Assembly: GCA_023896275.1 (NCBI GenBank)
Contig: MLDA01000013.1
Location: 57,686-121,685 of the forward strand
DNA from: Kocuria rosea subsp. polaris
Lineage (GTDB): Bacteria > Actinomycetota > Actinomycetes > Actinomycetales > Micrococcaceae
Direction: 5' to 3'
Length of the DNA stretch: 64,000 nt
The notes below the pieces were generated by a model. That model did no database searches. It saw nothing but the letters and a program-made list of their open reading frames with translations, and was not told the DNA's origin. Positions 26,886-37,067 of the stretch are shown in pieces. The position numbers and the translations under genes are program-made. Each line of letters opens with the position of its first letter. Within the stretch, counting starts at the first letter, position 1.

Positions 26886-27119
26886 TTGTAGCTGTTGTGC
26901 ATACCCGTGCCTGACATCCCGCATTTCACGTGACGGCCTCGTTGCAGGGCCCTGGTCGGTGACGTGTGCAGGCGTTACAAGGGAACCGGTTGGAATCAGT
27001 CCTCACCTGATGAACTGGTAGAGCGCTACTCGTAACACAGTGCGCGTGCTACGGACGGATCTCACAGCCGTCTTGGCAGGTGCACTTGACCAGTAACCAA
27101 GGAAACGAAGGCAATTACC

Positions 27120-27563
27120 GTGCGTACGTACACCCCGAAGCCCGGCGACGCAGATCGCAAGTGGCACGTCATTGACGCCACTGACGTCGTTCTGGGCCGC
27201 CTCGCCAGCCAGACCGCAACTCTGCTGCGTGGCAAGCACAAGCCGACCTTTGCTCCGCATCAGGACATGGGCGACTTCGTGATCATCATCAACGCCGAGA
27301 AGGTTGCCCTGACGGGTGCCAAGCTCGAGCAGAAGCGTGCCTACCGCCACTCCGGCTACCCGGGCGGCCTGAAGTCCGAGACCTACGCGGAACTTCTGGA
27401 GAAGAACCCGGTCCGCGCCGTGGAGAAGGCTATCGCCGGCATGCTTCCCAAGAACAAGTTGGCCGCTCAGCAGATGGCCAAGCTGAAGGTTTACCGTGGC
27501 GCGGAGCACCCGCACGCCGCGCAGGAGCCGAAGGCATTCGAAATCACCCAGGTCGCGCAGTAG
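27120..27563 (+). CDS. rplM: 50S ribosomal protein L13
   Basis: This 147-residue protein is L13, an early-assembly 50S protein. Characteristic parts are [26 protein letters not shown] near the N-terminus and the motif [22 protein letters not shown] at the C-terminus. The GTG start at 27120 gives the conserved MRTYTPK N-terminus, and AAGGAAACGAAGG lies upstream. It forms a two-gene operon with rpsI, 42 nt downstream. Confidence 0.97.
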   Translation: MRTYTPKPGDADRKWHVIDATDVVLGRLASQTATLLRGKHKPTFAPHQDMGDFVIIINAEKVALTGAKLEQKRAYRHSGYPGGLKSETYAELLEKNPVRAVEKAIAGMLPKNKLAAQQMAKLKVYRGAEHPHAAQEPKAFEITQVAQ

Positions 27564-27605
27564 CGCTGGGCCCCGAAACAAGAGAACTAGTTTTCAAGGA
27601 GAATC

Positions 27606-28106
27606 GTGGCTCAGAATACTGAAGAGCTGAACGAAGTCGAGGCTGAGACCCCCTCGACCTACACCACCGAGTCGACCCCGTCCGAAGAGACCGTTGTCGC
27701 TGAGCGCCCGGCCCTGACCATCGGCGGCTCCGCTGTCGGTCGTCGCAAGGAAGCCATCGCTCGCGTGCGTCTCGTCCCGGGCACGGGCAAGTGGACCATC
27801 AACGGCCGCTCGCTCGAGGAGTACTTCCCGAACAAGCTGCACCAGCAGGACGTCAACGAGCCGTTCAAGCTCCTCGGCCTCGAGGGTGCTTACGACGTCG
27901 CCGCCCGCATCACCGGCGGTGGCGACTCGGGCCAGGCCGGCGCGCTGCGCCTGGGCATCGCCCGCTCGCTGAACGAGATCGACCGCGAGAACAACCGTCC
28001 GGCCCTCAAGAAGGCCGGATACCTGACCCGCGACGCTCGCGTGATCGAGCGTAAGAAGGCCGGTCTCAAGAAGGCCCGCAAGGCCTCGCAGTTCTCGAAG
28101 CGCTAA
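27606..28106 (+). CDS. rpsI: 30S ribosomal protein S9 with acidic N-terminal extension
   Basis: This 166-residue protein is S9, whose C-terminal tail ([12 protein letters not shown]) reaches the P-site tRNA. The core begins near residue 40 ([19 protein letters not shown]). The preceding 38 residues are acidic and Thr/Ser-rich, an extension common in actinobacterial S9. The GTG start at 27606 follows AAGGAGAATC. A strong terminator follows. Confidence 0.97.
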   Translation: MAQNTEELNEVEAETPSTYTTESTPSEETVVAERPALTIGGSAVGRRKEAIARVRLVPGTGKWTINGRSLEEYFPNKLHQQDVNEPFKLLGLEGAYDVAARITGGGDSGQAGALRLGIARSLNEIDRENNRPALKKAGYLTRDARVIERKKAGLKKARKASQFSKR

Positions 28107-28152
28107 ACCGCTTCACACTGGGGGAAGAAGCATGTTTCCTTCTCCCGGCACA

Positions 28153-28183
28153 GGCCCCGCAGCCACCCGGCTGCGGGGCCTTT
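28153..28183 (+). terminator. rho-independent terminator after rpsI
   Basis: GGCCCCGCAGCC pairs perfectly with GGCTGCGGGGCC around ACCC, followed by TTTGTGCTT. Confidence 0.85.
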
Positions 28184-28279
28184 GTGCTTGAATCTCTGTG
28201 GGGTTTAGCACAGAAAGTTTGTCCGGAATCGTCGGTAATACGCCGATTCTCGCAGGTTGGGGTCTTAGGATAGGCAACG

Positions 28280-29638
28280 ATGAGCAGACTATTTGGTACG
28301 GACGGCGTTCGCGGTAAAGCGAACCGATTGATCACGCCGCAACTGGCGATGTCGCTGGCCCAGGCGGCCGCCGTCGTCCTCGGATTCAATCAGGCGGAGG
28401 CCGGCAAGCGGCCCGTGGCCGTCGTCGCAAAGGACCCGCGCATCAGCGGTGACTTCATTTCCGCGGCGATCGAGGCGGGCCTCGCGGCCGCCGGCGTCGA
28501 CGTGTACGACGCCGGCACGCTGCCGACGCCGGCGGCGGCTTATCTGGTCGCCGACCTCGACGCCGACTTCGGCGTCATGATCTCGGCCTCGCATAACGCG
28601 GCGCCGGACAACGGCATCAAGTTCCTCGCGCGCGGCGGGCAGAAGCTCGACGACGCTCTCGAGGACGCGATCGAGGCGCAGCTCGAGCTGGAGCCGCCGC
28701 GCCCGGTCGGCGCCGACGTCGGACGTATCCGGCGCTTCGCCGACGCTGAGGATCGCTACGTGGTGCACCTGCTGAGCACCATGCCCAACCGCCTGAGCGG
28801 GTTGAAGGTCGTCCTGGACTGCGCCCATGGCGCTGCGAGCGGCTGCTCGCCCCAGGTCTTCAAGGATGCCGGCGCGGACATCGTCGTCATCGGCGCCGAT
28901 CCCGACGGCGTCAACATCAACGACGGCTACGGCTCGACCCACCTCGGACCGCTGCAGGCCGCCGTCGTCGAGCACGGCGCGGACCTCGGCATCGCCCACG
29001 ACGGCGACGCGGACCGCTGCCTCGCCGTGGACCACGAGGGCAACGTCGTCAACGGCGACGAGATCATGGCCATCATGGCGATGACGCTCAAGGAGCAGGG
29101 CCGGCTCAAGGACGACACCCTCGTCGCGACAGTCATGAGCAACCTGGGGCTGAAGATCGCCATGCAGGAGGCCGGCATCCGCATCGAGGAGACCGGCGTC
29201 GGCGACCGCTACGTGCTGGAGGCGATGCGCGCCAAGGGCTACAACCTCGGCGGCGAGCAGTCCGGGCACGTGATCTTCTCCGACCACGCCACGACCGGCG
29301 ACGGCGTGCTGACCGGCCTGCACATCGCGGCCCGCGTCGCCGCGACCGGCAAGAGCCTCAAGGAGCTCGCGGCGACCATGCAGGTCCTGCCGCAGGTGTT
29401 GATCAACGTCAAGGACGTCGACAAGACGGCCTTCGGTTCGAACGCGGCGGTCGCCGCCGCGGTGTCCAACGTGGAGTCGGAGCTCGGCCCCAACGGCCGC
29501 GTGCTGCTGCGCCCGTCCGGCACGGAGCCCGTGGTGCGTGTGATGGTCGAGGCCACCGAGCAGGAAGTCGCCGAGGACATGGCCCGCCGCCTCGCGATGA
29601 TCGTGCAGACGGAACTCGCGCTGACGACGTCGGTCTGA
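28280..29638 (+). CDS. glmM: phosphoglucosamine mutase
   Basis: GlmM (452 residues) converts glucosamine-6-phosphate to glucosamine-1-phosphate for UDP-GlcNAc and peptidoglycan. The phosphoserine loop is seen in [15 protein letters not shown], the Mg-binding loop in [11 protein letters not shown], and the phosphate-binding loop in [26 protein letters not shown] is the usual N-terminus. TAGGAT ends 8 nt before the ATG, so the mRNA may be nearly leaderless. glmS, the previous step, lies 2.5 kb downstream. Confidence 0.97.
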   Translation: MSRLFGTDGVRGKANRLITPQLAMSLAQAAAVVLGFNQAEAGKRPVAVVAKDPRISGDFISAAIEAGLAAAGVDVYDAGTLPTPAAAYLVADLDADFGVMISASHNAAPDNGIKFLARGGQKLDDALEDAIEAQLELEPPRPVGADVGRIRRFADAEDRYVVHLLSTMPNRLSGLKVVLDCAHGAASGCSPQVFKDAGADIVVIGADPDGVNINDGYGSTHLGPLQAAVVEHGADLGIAHDGDADRCLAVDHEGNVVNGDEIMAIMAMTLKEQGRLKDDTLVATVMSNLGLKIAMQEAGIRIEETGVGDRYVLEAMRAKGYNLGGEQSGHVIFSDHATTGDGVLTGLHIAARVAATGKSLKELAATMQVLPQVLINVKDVDKTAFGSNAAVAAAVSNVESELGPNGRVLLRPSGTEPVVRVMVEATEQEVAEDMARRLAMIVQTELALTTSV

Positions 29639-29660
29639 CCCGCGCCTCCGGTCCGTCGGC

Positions 29661-30539
29661 TCAGCGGGCCTTGCGCCACTGGGCGACGGCCGGCGGCAGC
29701 CGCCTCGCGAAGCGCGCCAGGCGCTCCACCCGCGCCGCCCACACGCGGGACGCACTCGCCTCGAGCAGGGTGATGTCGTGGGCCGCGAGTTGCTCGCGCC
29801 GCGGGAAAAGACCCCGGTAGATGTACCGCGGACGGTAGCGCCACGGCACGGACTGCAGGTGCAGCAGACGGAAGACGCCGGGCTCGGAGACTTCCGAGCG
29901 AAGTCGCCACGAGTCGCCGGCTGCCGGCAGCCGGCGGATGTCGGCCTCGGGGAACGCGACCTCGATGAACGCGCGCAGCGGACCGAGCGACCCCGTGCGG
30001 CGGGCGAGCGACTCGAACTCCGCCCAGGAGGGCAGCGGGGCGTGCGTGAGCAGGTACTCGAGTTCGGCGACGTTGCGGGGTTTATGCGCCTCGCGCAGGG
30101 CGTGCAGGGCCTGAACCAGGACTGTGGCCGTCAAATCGAGCCCGAATACTTGCTGCCCGCCGAGCGGCGTGGCCCGGCGCCGCTCCCATAACGCCGTGAA
30201 GGCGTCGTGCGCGTCGGCCTCGAGGCCGGGATAGCTGTGGTGCACGTCGATGTCTGTGGGCCAGCCCGGATGATAGAGCGTCACGGAGTGCAGCGGGTGC
30301 TCGCCGTCGTGCGTCGTCGGCCGCTCGCGCCACCCCCGCTGGGCGAGAGCCTCAAGCAGTTGGGCCGTCTCGCGGGGGTCGATGAGGACGTCGACATCGG
30401 AGGAGGGGCGCTCGGAGCGCACGCCGAGTTCGGTCGCCGGGGGCCCCTTCAGGATGACGGCGCGCAACCCGTGGCTGTCGGCGAGCGAGAAGACGAGGGC
30501 TGCTGACAGCTCGATCGCCTCACCAAGACGCAAGTCCAC
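29661..30539 (-). CDS. nucleotidyltransferase-like protein (NTP_transf_5 type)
   Basis: This 292-residue protein resembles the uncharacterised nucleotidyltransferase family Pfam NTP_transf_5: LRAVILKGPPATELG and then RPSSDVDVLIDP supply the GS/Asp-x-Asp-like pair, and WPTDIDVHHSYPG the third acidic residue. The target is unknown; related genes are often near polysaccharide or lasso-type loci. GTG 30539 is chosen because GGAGAGGAGGGA precedes it with good spacing; a start at 30632 lacks such a site. It is convergent with glmM, with 22 bp between stops. Confidence 0.7.
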   Translation of the reverse strand: MDLRLGEAIELSAALVFSLADSHGLRAVILKGPPATELGVRSERPSSDVDVLIDPRETAQLLEALAQRGWRERPTTHDGEHPLHSVTLYHPGWPTDIDVHHSYPGLEADAHDAFTALWERRRATPLGGQQVFGLDLTATVLVQALHALREAHKPRNVAELEYLLTHAPLPSWAEFESLARRTGSLGPLRAFIEVAFPEADIRRLPAAGDSWRLRSEVSEPGVFRLLHLQSVPWRYRPRYIYRGLFPRREQLAAHDITLLEASASRVWAARVERLARFARRLPPAVAQWRKAR

Positions 30540-30607
30540 CCGATCCCTCCTCTCCTGTCCGGCTTCTCGTGGTTCAGCATACCCACCTCGGCACAATGCG
30601 CTTAAAC

Positions 30608-30650
30608 GACGGAAGACGGTGGGTCCGTCCAAGCGGGCCCACCGCCTTCC
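30608..30650 (-). terminator. terminator downstream of mscL
   Basis: GGAAGACGGTGGGTCCG pairs with CGGGCCCACCGCCTTCC with a small mismatch. Read on the minus strand it follows mscL and is succeeded by a short TTT stretch. Confidence 0.7.
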
Positions 30651-30658
30651 GGTGCTGG

Positions 30659-31048
30659 TCAGCGGTTGGTCGAGAGGGAGTCGCGGATCTCGGTGAGCAG
30701 CACGATCTGCGGGTCGACTTCCTCCTCCTCGGTGATGCCAATGTGCTTGTTGCGGGCCTCGATCAACTTGTTCATCGGCATGACGACGACGAAGTAGATG
30801 GCGGCCGCGACGAGCAGGAAGTTCACGATGGCGGTCAGCACGGCGCCGATCGCGATGTCGTTTCCGTTGAGGGTCACGAGCAGGAACTCGTCGAAGTTCG
30901 GCGATCCGACGAGGGCCGAGATCAGCGGCATGAGCACGCGCTCGACGAGCGCGGTGACGACGGCGCCGAAGGCACCGCCGAGGACGACGGCCACGGCAAG
31001 GTCAACGACGTTGCCCTTCATCACGAAATCTTTGAATCCACTAAGCAT
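30659..31048 (-). CDS. mscL: large-conductance mechanosensitive channel MscL
   Basis: This 129-residue protein is MscL, the pentameric pressure-relief channel. The N-terminal helix MLSGFKDFVMKGNVVDLAVAV with the pore-lining Gly/Val/Ala pattern, the conserved second helix (LTAIVNFLLVAAAIYFVVV) and the charged cytoplasmic C-terminal helix are all present. TATTCT lies 7 nt before the ATG with no ribosome-binding site between, suggesting a leaderless mRNA. Confidence 0.96.
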   Translation of the reverse strand: MLSGFKDFVMKGNVVDLAVAVVLGGAFGAVVTALVERVLMPLISALVGSPNFDEFLLVTLNGNDIAIGAVLTAIVNFLLVAAAIYFVVVMPMNKLIEARNKHIGITEEEEVDPQIVLLTEIRDSLSTNR

Positions 31049-31055
31049 GGAAAAA

Positions 31056-31061
31056 AGAATA
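31056..31061 (-). promoter_or_regulatory. -10 element of mscL (leaderless)
   Basis: On the minus strand TATTCT ends 7 nt before the mscL ATG (31048); the intervening bases are TTTTTCC. Transcription should begin at the start codon. Confidence 0.5.
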
Positions 31062-31095
31062 CCGTCGGCGGCCGGAGCTTGTCGGGCGTTCTGTA

Positions 31096-32064
31096 TTAAA
31101 TCTTGCGCAACAACATGCGACGGATGGAGTGGTCAGCGTCCTTGGTCAGGACCAGCTGGGCGCGGCCTCGGGTCGGCAGCACGTTCTCGCGCAGGTTCGG
31201 CTCGTTGATGCGGTGCCAGATGTCCAGGGCCGTCTCGCGGGCCTCGTCGTCGGTGAGCGTCGAATAGCGGTGGAAGTAGGAGGCCGGGTCGGCGAACGCT
31301 CCGCTGCGCAGCTTCATGAAGCGCTGGACGTACCACTCCTCGATGTCGTGCGTGCGGGCGTCGACGTAGACGGAGAAGTCGAAGAAGTCGCTCAGCGCGA
31401 GCCCGGCGGTGCCGTTGGAGCGGATGCGCGCCGGCGCAAGCACGTTCAGGCCCTCGACGATCAGCACGTCCGGGCGCCGCACCACGACCTCCGCATCCGG
31501 CAGGATGTTGTAGGTCAGGTGCGAGTACATGGGGGCGCGGACCTCGTCGGCGCCGGACTTGACCTCGGAGACGAAGCGCAGCAGCGCCCGGCGGTCGTAG
31601 GACTCCGGGAAGCCTTTGCGGTGCATGATCCCGCGGCGCTTGAGCTCCTCGTTGGGGTGCAGGAAGCCGTCCGTCGTGACCAATTGCACATCGGGAGTAT
31701 CGGGCCAGCGGCGCAGCATCTCCTGCAGGACGCGCGCCGTCGTCGATTTGCCGACGGCGACCGAGCCGCCGACGCCGATCACGAAAGGCGTGCGCTGGGT
31801 CTCCTCGCCGAGGAACGTATTGGTGACCTGATGCAGATGCCCCGCACCCTGGACGTAAAGGTAGAGGAGCCGGGAGAGGGGCAGGTACACCTCGCGGATT
31901 TCCGCGAGATTGAGCTGTTCGCCGAGGCCGCTGAGGCGGTCGAGGTCGTCCATGTCCAGCGGCTGCTCGATGGAGTGGGCCAGCCGCGCCCAGGTCGGGC
32001 GCTCGAGCTCGATGAAGGGGGAGACTCCGTTGTCGGTTACCCGGGTATCAGTCACCCACGACAT
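31096..32064 (-). CDS. coaA: type I pantothenate kinase
   Basis: CoaA (322 residues from the first ATG) phosphorylates pantothenate, the first step of coenzyme A synthesis. The P-loop is [25 protein letters not shown] and [14 protein letters not shown] are substrate-site motifs, and [10 protein letters not shown] follows. A GTG three codons on (32055) lies 7 nt after a CACAAT hexamer and could be the true, leaderless start. It lies between mscL and glmS, divergent from glmS. Confidence 0.96.
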   Translation of the reverse strand: MSWVTDTRVTDNGVSPFIELERPTWARLAHSIEQPLDMDDLDRLSGLGEQLNLAEIREVYLPLSRLLYLYVQGAGHLHQVTNTFLGEETQRTPFVIGVGGSVAVGKSTTARVLQEMLRRWPDTPDVQLVTTDGFLHPNEELKRRGIMHRKGFPESYDRRALLRFVSEVKSGADEVRAPMYSHLTYNILPDAEVVVRRPDVLIVEGLNVLAPARIRSNGTAGLALSDFFDFSVYVDARTHDIEEWYVQRFMKLRSGAFADPASYFHRYSTLTDDEARETALDIWHRINEPNLRENVLPTRGRAQLVLTKDADHSIRRMLLRKI

Positions 32065-32137
32065 TGTGCCAAAGCTTTCCGGAGCCTCTAAACGCGTGTC
32101 CGTCTGCCGCGGTCTGCGGGATTGGTTAATTGCGCGA

Positions 32138-32143
32138 TACCCT
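32138..32143 (+). promoter_or_regulatory. -10 element of glmS (leaderless)
   Basis: TACCCT ends 7 nt before the glmS ATG (32151), and no Shine-Dalgarno is visible in the 7 nt between. No clear -35 element was identified. Confidence 0.4.
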
Positions 32144-32150
32144 TGTGCCT

Positions 32151-34025
32151 ATGTGTGGAATCGTTGGCTATGTTGGCCGTAATACCAAGACGACAGGTGA
32201 CCACGGCGCGCTGGACGTCGTGCTCGAAGGGCTGCGCCGCCTGGAGTACCGCGGGTACGACTCGGCCGGTGTGGCCGTCCTGACGGACTCCGGCGTCGAG
32301 GCGCGGAAGAAGTCCGGCAAGCTCGTGAATCTCGTGAACGAGATCGCGGAGAGCCCGCTGGCGGAGTCGCTGACGGGCATCGGGCACACCCGCTGGGCGA
32401 CCCACGGCGGCCCGACCGACCAGAACGCGCACCCCCACCTGGCCGACGGCGGACGACTCGCCCTGATCCACAACGGCATCATCGAGAACTTCGCCGAGAT
32501 CAAGCAGACCCTCGTCGCCAAGGGCTACGAGTTCCTCTCCGAGACCGACACCGAGGTCTCCGCCGTCCTGCTCGGCGACATCTACCGCGGCGACGGCGCA
32601 GGCGACCTGACCGTCTCGATGCAGCTCGCGAGCCAGAAGCTCGAGGGCGCGTTCACGCTGCTGGCCGTGCACGAGGACCACCCCGGCGTCGTCGTCGCCT
32701 CGCGCCGCAACTCCCCGCTCGTCGTCGGCCTCGGCGAGAACGAGAACTTCCTGGGCTCCGACGTCTCCGGCTTCATCGACTTCACCCGTCGCGCCGTCGA
32801 GCTGGGCCAGGACCAGATCGTCACGATCACTCCCGAGGACCACGTCATCACCGACTTCTTCGGCAACCCGGCCGAGGGCCGCGAATTCTCCGTCGACTGG
32901 GACGCCGCCGCCGCTGAGAAGGGCGGCTTCGCCTCCTTCATGGCCAAGGAGATCCACGACCAGCCCGCCGCCGTCGCCGACACCCTGCTGGGTCGCGCCG
33001 ACGCCGAGGGCCGCCTGACGCTCGATGAGCTGCGCATCGATCCGGAGAAGCTCAAAGGCATCTCCAAGATCATCGTGCTCGCGTGCGGCACGTCGGCCTA
33101 CGCCGGCTCCGTCGCCAAGTACGCGATCGAGTCCTGGTGCCGCATCCCGGTTGAGGTCGAGCTCTCCCACGAGTTCCGCTACCGCGAGCCGATCGTCGAC
33201 GAGAACACGCTGATCGTCTCGATCTCGCAGTCGGGCGAGACGATGGACACGCTCATGGCGGTCCGCTACGCCAAGGAACAGGGCGCCAAGACGCTCTCGA
33301 TCTGCAACACCAACGGGTCCACGATCCCGCGCGAGTCCGACGCCGTGCTCTACACGCACGCCGGCCCGGAGATCGCCGTCGCCTCCACCAAGGCGTTCCT
33401 GGCCCAGATCACGGCCACCTACGTGCTCGGCCTGTACCTGGGGCACCTGCGCGGGAACCTCTTCACCGGCCAGATCAAGGACATCCTCGCCGACCTCGGC
33501 AAGATCCCGGCCAAGATCCAGGACATCCTGGACCGCGAGGACGAGATCAAGGAGCTGGCCCGTTCGATGTCCGAGGAGCAGTCGGTGCTCTTCCTGGGCC
33601 GCCACGTCGGCTACCCGGTGGCGATGGAGGGTGCGCTCAAGCTTAAGGAGATCGCCTACATCCACGCCGAGGGCTTCGCCGCCGGCGAGCTCAAGCACGG
33701 CCCGATCGCTCTGATCGACGACGGCCAGCCCGTCTTCGTCGTCGTTCCGTCCCCGCGCGGTCGCGACTCGCTGCACGCCAAGGTCGTCTCCAACATCCAG
33801 GAGGTCCGCGCCCGCGGCGCCAAGACCCTGGTCATCGCGGAGGAGGGCGACCTCGACGTACAGCGCTACGCCGAGTTCGTCTTCTACGTCCCGGAGACCC
33901 CGACGCTGCTCATGCCGCTGCTGGCAACGGTTCCGCTGCAGATCTTCGCGTGCGAGCTGGCCACGGCCAAGGGCTTCGACGTGGACCAGCCGCGCAACCT
34001 CGCCAAGTCCGTCACGGTCGAGTAG
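32151..34025 (+). CDS. glmS: glutamine-fructose-6-phosphate aminotransferase (isomerizing)
   Basis: GlmS (624 residues) makes glucosamine-6-phosphate from fructose-6-phosphate and glutamine. The N-terminal nucleophile is Cys2 in MCGIVGYVG, which fixes the start at ATG 32151 instead of an in-frame upstream start at 32130. TRWATHGGP is in the glutaminase domain; two SIS domains follow (ACGTSAYAG, SISQSGETMDT). No glmS ribozyme-like leader is present. acpS follows after 15 nt. Confidence 0.97.
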   Translation: MCGIVGYVGRNTKTTGDHGALDVVLEGLRRLEYRGYDSAGVAVLTDSGVEARKKSGKLVNLVNEIAESPLAESLTGIGHTRWATHGGPTDQNAHPHLADGGRLALIHNGIIENFAEIKQTLVAKGYEFLSETDTEVSAVLLGDIYRGDGAGDLTVSMQLASQKLEGAFTLLAVHEDHPGVVVASRRNSPLVVGLGENENFLGSDVSGFIDFTRRAVELGQDQIVTITPEDHVITDFFGNPAEGREFSVDWDAAAAEKGGFASFMAKEIHDQPAAVADTLLGRADAEGRLTLDELRIDPEKLKGISKIIVLACGTSAYAGSVAKYAIESWCRIPVEVELSHEFRYREPIVDENTLIVSISQSGETMDTLMAVRYAKEQGAKTLSICNTNGSTIPRESDAVLYTHAGPEIAVASTKAFLAQITATYVLGLYLGHLRGNLFTGQIKDILADLGKIPAKIQDILDREDEIKELARSMSEEQSVLFLGRHVGYPVAMEGALKLKEIAYIHAEGFAAGELKHGPIALIDDGQPVFVVVPSPRGRDSLHAKVVSNIQEVRARGAKTLVIAEEGDLDVQRYAEFVFYVPETPTLLMPLLATVPLQIFACELATAKGFDVDQPRNLAKSVTVE

Positions 34026-34040
34026 GCGCGAGGGCAGCTG

Positions 34041-34397
34041 ATGATCGTCGGGGTCGGAGTCGACGTGGTGGAAGTCTCGCGCTTCAAGGCGCAGCTCGAA
34101 CGCACGCCGGCACTGCTCGAGAGGCTGTTCGTCCCGGCTGAGCGCGAGCTGCCGTTGCGTTCGCTCGCGGCCCGGTTCGCCGCGAAGGAGGCCGTGGCCA
34201 AGGCGCTCGGGGCGCCGGCCGGGATGAACTGGCAGCACTGCCAGGTCGTCAAGGACGACGCCGGCGACCCGCACATCCTCATCGACGGCTCGGTGGCCGA
34301 GGCCGCCGCCGCCAAGGGTGTGCAGTACTGGCACCTCTCGATGAGCCACGACGGCGACCTGGCCACGGCCATGGTCGTGGCCGAACGGCTCCCGTGA
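34041..34397 (+). CDS. acpS: holo-[acyl-carrier-protein] synthase
   Basis: AcpS (118 residues) transfers 4'-phosphopantetheine from CoA to acyl carrier protein. [16 protein letters not shown] carries the Mg-binding Asp, and [15 protein letters not shown] is the second family motif. The ATG at 34041 lies 15 nt after glmS, and the stop overlaps the next start by four bases. Confidence 0.96.
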   Translation: MIVGVGVDVVEVSRFKAQLERTPALLERLFVPAERELPLRSLAARFAAKEAVAKALGAPAGMNWQHCQVVKDDAGDPHILIDGSVAEAAAAKGVQYWHLSMSHDGDLATAMVVAERLP

Positions 34398-35911
34398 GGC
34401 CCGCCTACTCCGGCTCGGAAGTCCGGGCCGCCGAGCAGCCGCTGCTCGACGCCGGGCACGGGCCCGCGCTCATGCGGCGCGCGGCCCACGGCCTCGCACA
34501 GCACGTCATCGCCGTCCTGCAGGGAACCACACCGGTCTCCCCGCAGGGCGGCGTTGCCGTTTCCGGGCGCCGGGCCTCACGTGTCTACGGGGCGCGGGTG
34601 GGCGCATACGTCGGCACGGGCAACAACGGGGGAGACGCGCTCTTCGCGCTGGCGCATCTGCGCGGCCGAGGCGTCGAGACGATCGCCTTCACGACCCACG
34701 AGAGCTGGCACGACGACGGTATGCGCGCCTTCCGCGCCGCCGGCGGCCGCGTCGTGCCCGCCCGGAACAGGGCGGCCGCCGCGGTCCTCCTGCCGTCCTT
34801 GGACGTGCTGGTCGACGCCGTGACGGGCACGGGCACCCGAGTGGGGGACGAGCCGCGCCCGCTCGATCTGCCGGCGCCCCCGGCAGGGGTGCACGTCGTC
34901 GCGTGCGATCTGCCCTCGGGCGTCGATGCTGATTCGGGCCGAGCTGAGCCCGACACGCTCGCGGCCGACACGACCGTGACGTTCGGCGCGCTCAAGCGCG
35001 GGCTCGTTGTGGGGGAGGGGCGAGCCCTCTCCGGGGATGTCACGGTGGTCGACATCGGTCTCGGCCCGCACCTTCCGCAGCCGTCGGTGTGGTTATGCGC
35101 CGGTCCCGCGCGGCTCGATCCGCCCGCCTGGAACGCACACAAGTATTCGCGCGGCGTCGTTGGCCTGGTTGCCGGGTCGGAGCAGTACCCGGGCGCCGCC
35201 GTGCTCGCCGCCCGCGCCGCCGTGAACACCGGCATCGGCATGCTGGTCGTCGTCGCCCCGGAGTCGGCACCGACGATGCGGCGCATGGTTCCCTCGGCGT
35301 GCCCCGAGGCCATCGTGGCGGCACCGGGCGGCGACGTGGTCGATCGGGTGAGCTCGTGGGTGCTCGGCCCGGGCATCGGTGACGACGCCGAGCAGCGCCG
35401 CAGCGTCGAGCGCGCGCTGTCCTCGGACCTGCCGGCTGTCGTCGACGCGAGCGCCCTGCCGTATTTGCCGGCGACGCCGCGCGCGGCCGCCACGATCCTG
35501 ACGCCGCATGCGGGTGAGCTCGCGTCGCTGCTGTCGGGGCGGGGGATAGCGGTCTCGGCGGCGGAGATCTCCGGCGATCCGATCCGCTGGGCGTCCAGGG
35601 CGGCTGAGGAGTTGAGTTGCGCGGTGGTCCTGAAGGGCCCGACGACGGCCGTGGCGACGCCGGACGGCACGGTCCGCCTGGTGACCGGTGCGCCGTCGAC
35701 GCTCGCGACCGCGGGCAGCGGTGACGTGCTGGCTGGGGTGGCGGGGGCGCTGCTGTCGCAAGTCGGCCCGCAGGCCGGGCAGGAGGTGGCCGCTGAGCGG
35801 GCGGTTGAGGCCGTCGCCCTGCACGCGGCGGCAGCTAGGCGGCTCCCGCCGCACGGCTTCGGGGCGTCTGCGCTGGCCTGCTCGCTGGGCAAGGCGGACG
35901 AGCGGCACTAG
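34394..35911 (+). CDS. nnr: bifunctional NAD(P)HX epimerase/dehydratase
   Basis: This 505-residue protein repairs hydrated NAD(P)H. The N-terminal YjeF_N epimerase domain (about residues 1-215) contains [13 protein letters not shown] and the catalytic Asp region ([21 protein letters not shown]). The C-terminal ADP/ATP-dependent dehydratase domain has [21 protein letters not shown] and [16 protein letters not shown]. The GTG start overlaps the acpS stop. alr normally follows soon after; here a 15.7-kb block intervenes. Confidence 0.94.
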   Translation: MRPAYSGSEVRAAEQPLLDAGHGPALMRRAAHGLAQHVIAVLQGTTPVSPQGGVAVSGRRASRVYGARVGAYVGTGNNGGDALFALAHLRGRGVETIAFTTHESWHDDGMRAFRAAGGRVVPARNRAAAAVLLPSLDVLVDAVTGTGTRVGDEPRPLDLPAPPAGVHVVACDLPSGVDADSGRAEPDTLAADTTVTFGALKRGLVVGEGRALSGDVTVVDIGLGPHLPQPSVWLCAGPARLDPPAWNAHKYSRGVVGLVAGSEQYPGAAVLAARAAVNTGIGMLVVVAPESAPTMRRMVPSACPEAIVAAPGGDVVDRVSSWVLGPGIGDDAEQRRSVERALSSDLPAVVDASALPYLPATPRAAATILTPHAGELASLLSGRGIAVSAAEISGDPIRWASRAAEELSCAVVLKGPTTAVATPDGTVRLVTGAPSTLATAGSGDVLAGVAGALLSQVGPQAGQEVAAERAVEAVALHAAAARRLPPHGFGASALACSLGKADERH

Positions 35912-35955
35912 CTGGCGTGGGCCCGGCGCTCCGGAGCAGCTGAATCAGTGGGGGG

Positions 35956-35988
35956 GTCAGCCCCGCGGACAAAGTCCGCGGGGCTGAC
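35956..35988 (+). terminator. hairpin terminator after nnr
   Basis: GTCAGCCCCGCGGAC pairs perfectly with GTCCGCGGGGCTGAC around AAA. No T-run follows immediately, but the stem is very stable and lies at the end of the glmS-acpS-nnr unit. Confidence 0.7.
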
Positions 35989-36376
35989 TGCGGCGAGAAG
36001 TTTGAGGCAACATCGCCGCCCGCAACGCATCCTTGACTACAGGATTTGCGCGCTGCGTCCCGGACTCTTGGAACCTACTCTGGGAGGGCAAATTCTGGTC
36101 GTCCGGGAACTGTGCAACCCGCCCGGCGTTCGGACCTACCGGCGGGTAAGTATCGTCGCGGGAAGAATCAAAAATATTCGATGAATCCCACGTCGAAAAC
36201 TAGAAAGAGAACGATTCTACTTAGGCTGAGTGACCACTAACTCGAGGCGTCAGCTACTTGAATCGTACACTTAAAAGGCCGTAAGTGCTGCAGGCTGTGT
36301 GCTCACAACAGGTGTCCCCGGCAGGCCGTTGGTGACGACGCCTCCACTTACTCCATAAATGGTCCAGTCAGCCGAA

Positions 36377-36410
36377 GAGCGGCCCGTAGGAAACTGGCAA
36401 CGGGCCGCTC
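36377..36410 (-). terminator. terminator downstream of the Tat-exported protein gene
   Basis: GAGCGGCCCGT and ACGGGCCGCTC pair perfectly around a 12-base loop. It lies 30 nt beyond the stop of the minus-strand gene at 36441. The gap from 35989 to 36376 holds nothing else recognisable and is AT-richer. Confidence 0.65.
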
Positions 36411-36440
36411 GTGAGGCTCGGAGACCGAGCCGTTTGACTG

Positions 36441-37067
36441 TTAGCCAGCGGCCATAATTCCGGTGTGGTTGACCGTACCGGCACCAAGAATAACGGTGCC
36501 CAGGGAAACCATATTGGTCACATTCCAGCAAATGGTGACCGGGCAGCGGAGCTCCAGCAGACTCGGCAGGCCGACGACGACCATGGTGAAGTCCACGCAC
36601 AGGCGCGCCGGGGCATTGGGGCCGTAGGGCGGAAGGGCATCGTTCGGGTAGTTCACGCCCGTGAACAGGCCGTTGTAGTTGAAAGCGCTGATGGCACCAA
36701 ACGTGCCAACGCCGGTACCCAGGCCCGCCGTCGACGTGTGTACCGACCCGTCCTTCATCGTGAGCGTGGCGTTGGTCATGATGGCCGTGTAGGCGGGCTG
36801 GAAGAGGCTGAGATCCGCGCAGCTCTCCGTGCTGACGTTAAGGGCCGTGGTGATGGTCAGGGCGCCTTTGTTGTTCAGGACGACTGCCTGTGCAGTGAAG
36901 GCAGCACCGATGCCCGCGGTAAAGCACTCCGGGCAGACCGGCGGCTCGACGGAGGCTGCGGCGTGCGGCGCAGCAACGGCCGCGGCGAGCACGGGAAGGC
37001 TCCAGGCCGCTCCCTTGGTGATGGTGCGGCGGTCGATGCCTTCGTTTGAGACGTCGTGGTTGTGCAT
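36441..37067 (-). CDS. Tat-exported protein of unknown function
   Basis: This 208-residue protein starts with a long twin-arginine signal: basic/polar n-region with IDRRTITKGAAW, hydrophobic LPVLAAAVAAP and a cleavage site after HAAA. The mature part of about 170 residues opens with a CPEC motif and has three later cysteines; it is Thr/Asn/Gly-rich and looks like a beta-rich surface protein. No family is recognised. ATG 37067 is chosen because it begins the signal peptide and AAGGGGA lies upstream. It is divergent from a degenerate response regulator. Confidence 0.65.
   Translation of the reverse strand: MHNHDVSNEGIDRRTITKGAAWSLPVLAAAVAAPHAAASVEPPVCPECFTAGIGAAFTAQAVVLNNKGALTITTALNVSTESCADLSLFQPAYTAIMTNATLTMKDGSVHTSTAGLGTGVGTFGAISAFNYNGLFTGVNYPNDALPPYGPNAPARLCVDFTMVVVGLPSLLELRCPVTICWNVTNMVSLGTVILGAGTVNHTGIMAAG

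Noticed and set aside
32065..32150. glmS ribozyme or riboswitch upstream of glmS
   Set aside because: The gap to coaA is under 90 nt, the promoter seems to start at the ATG, and no ribozyme core is visible.
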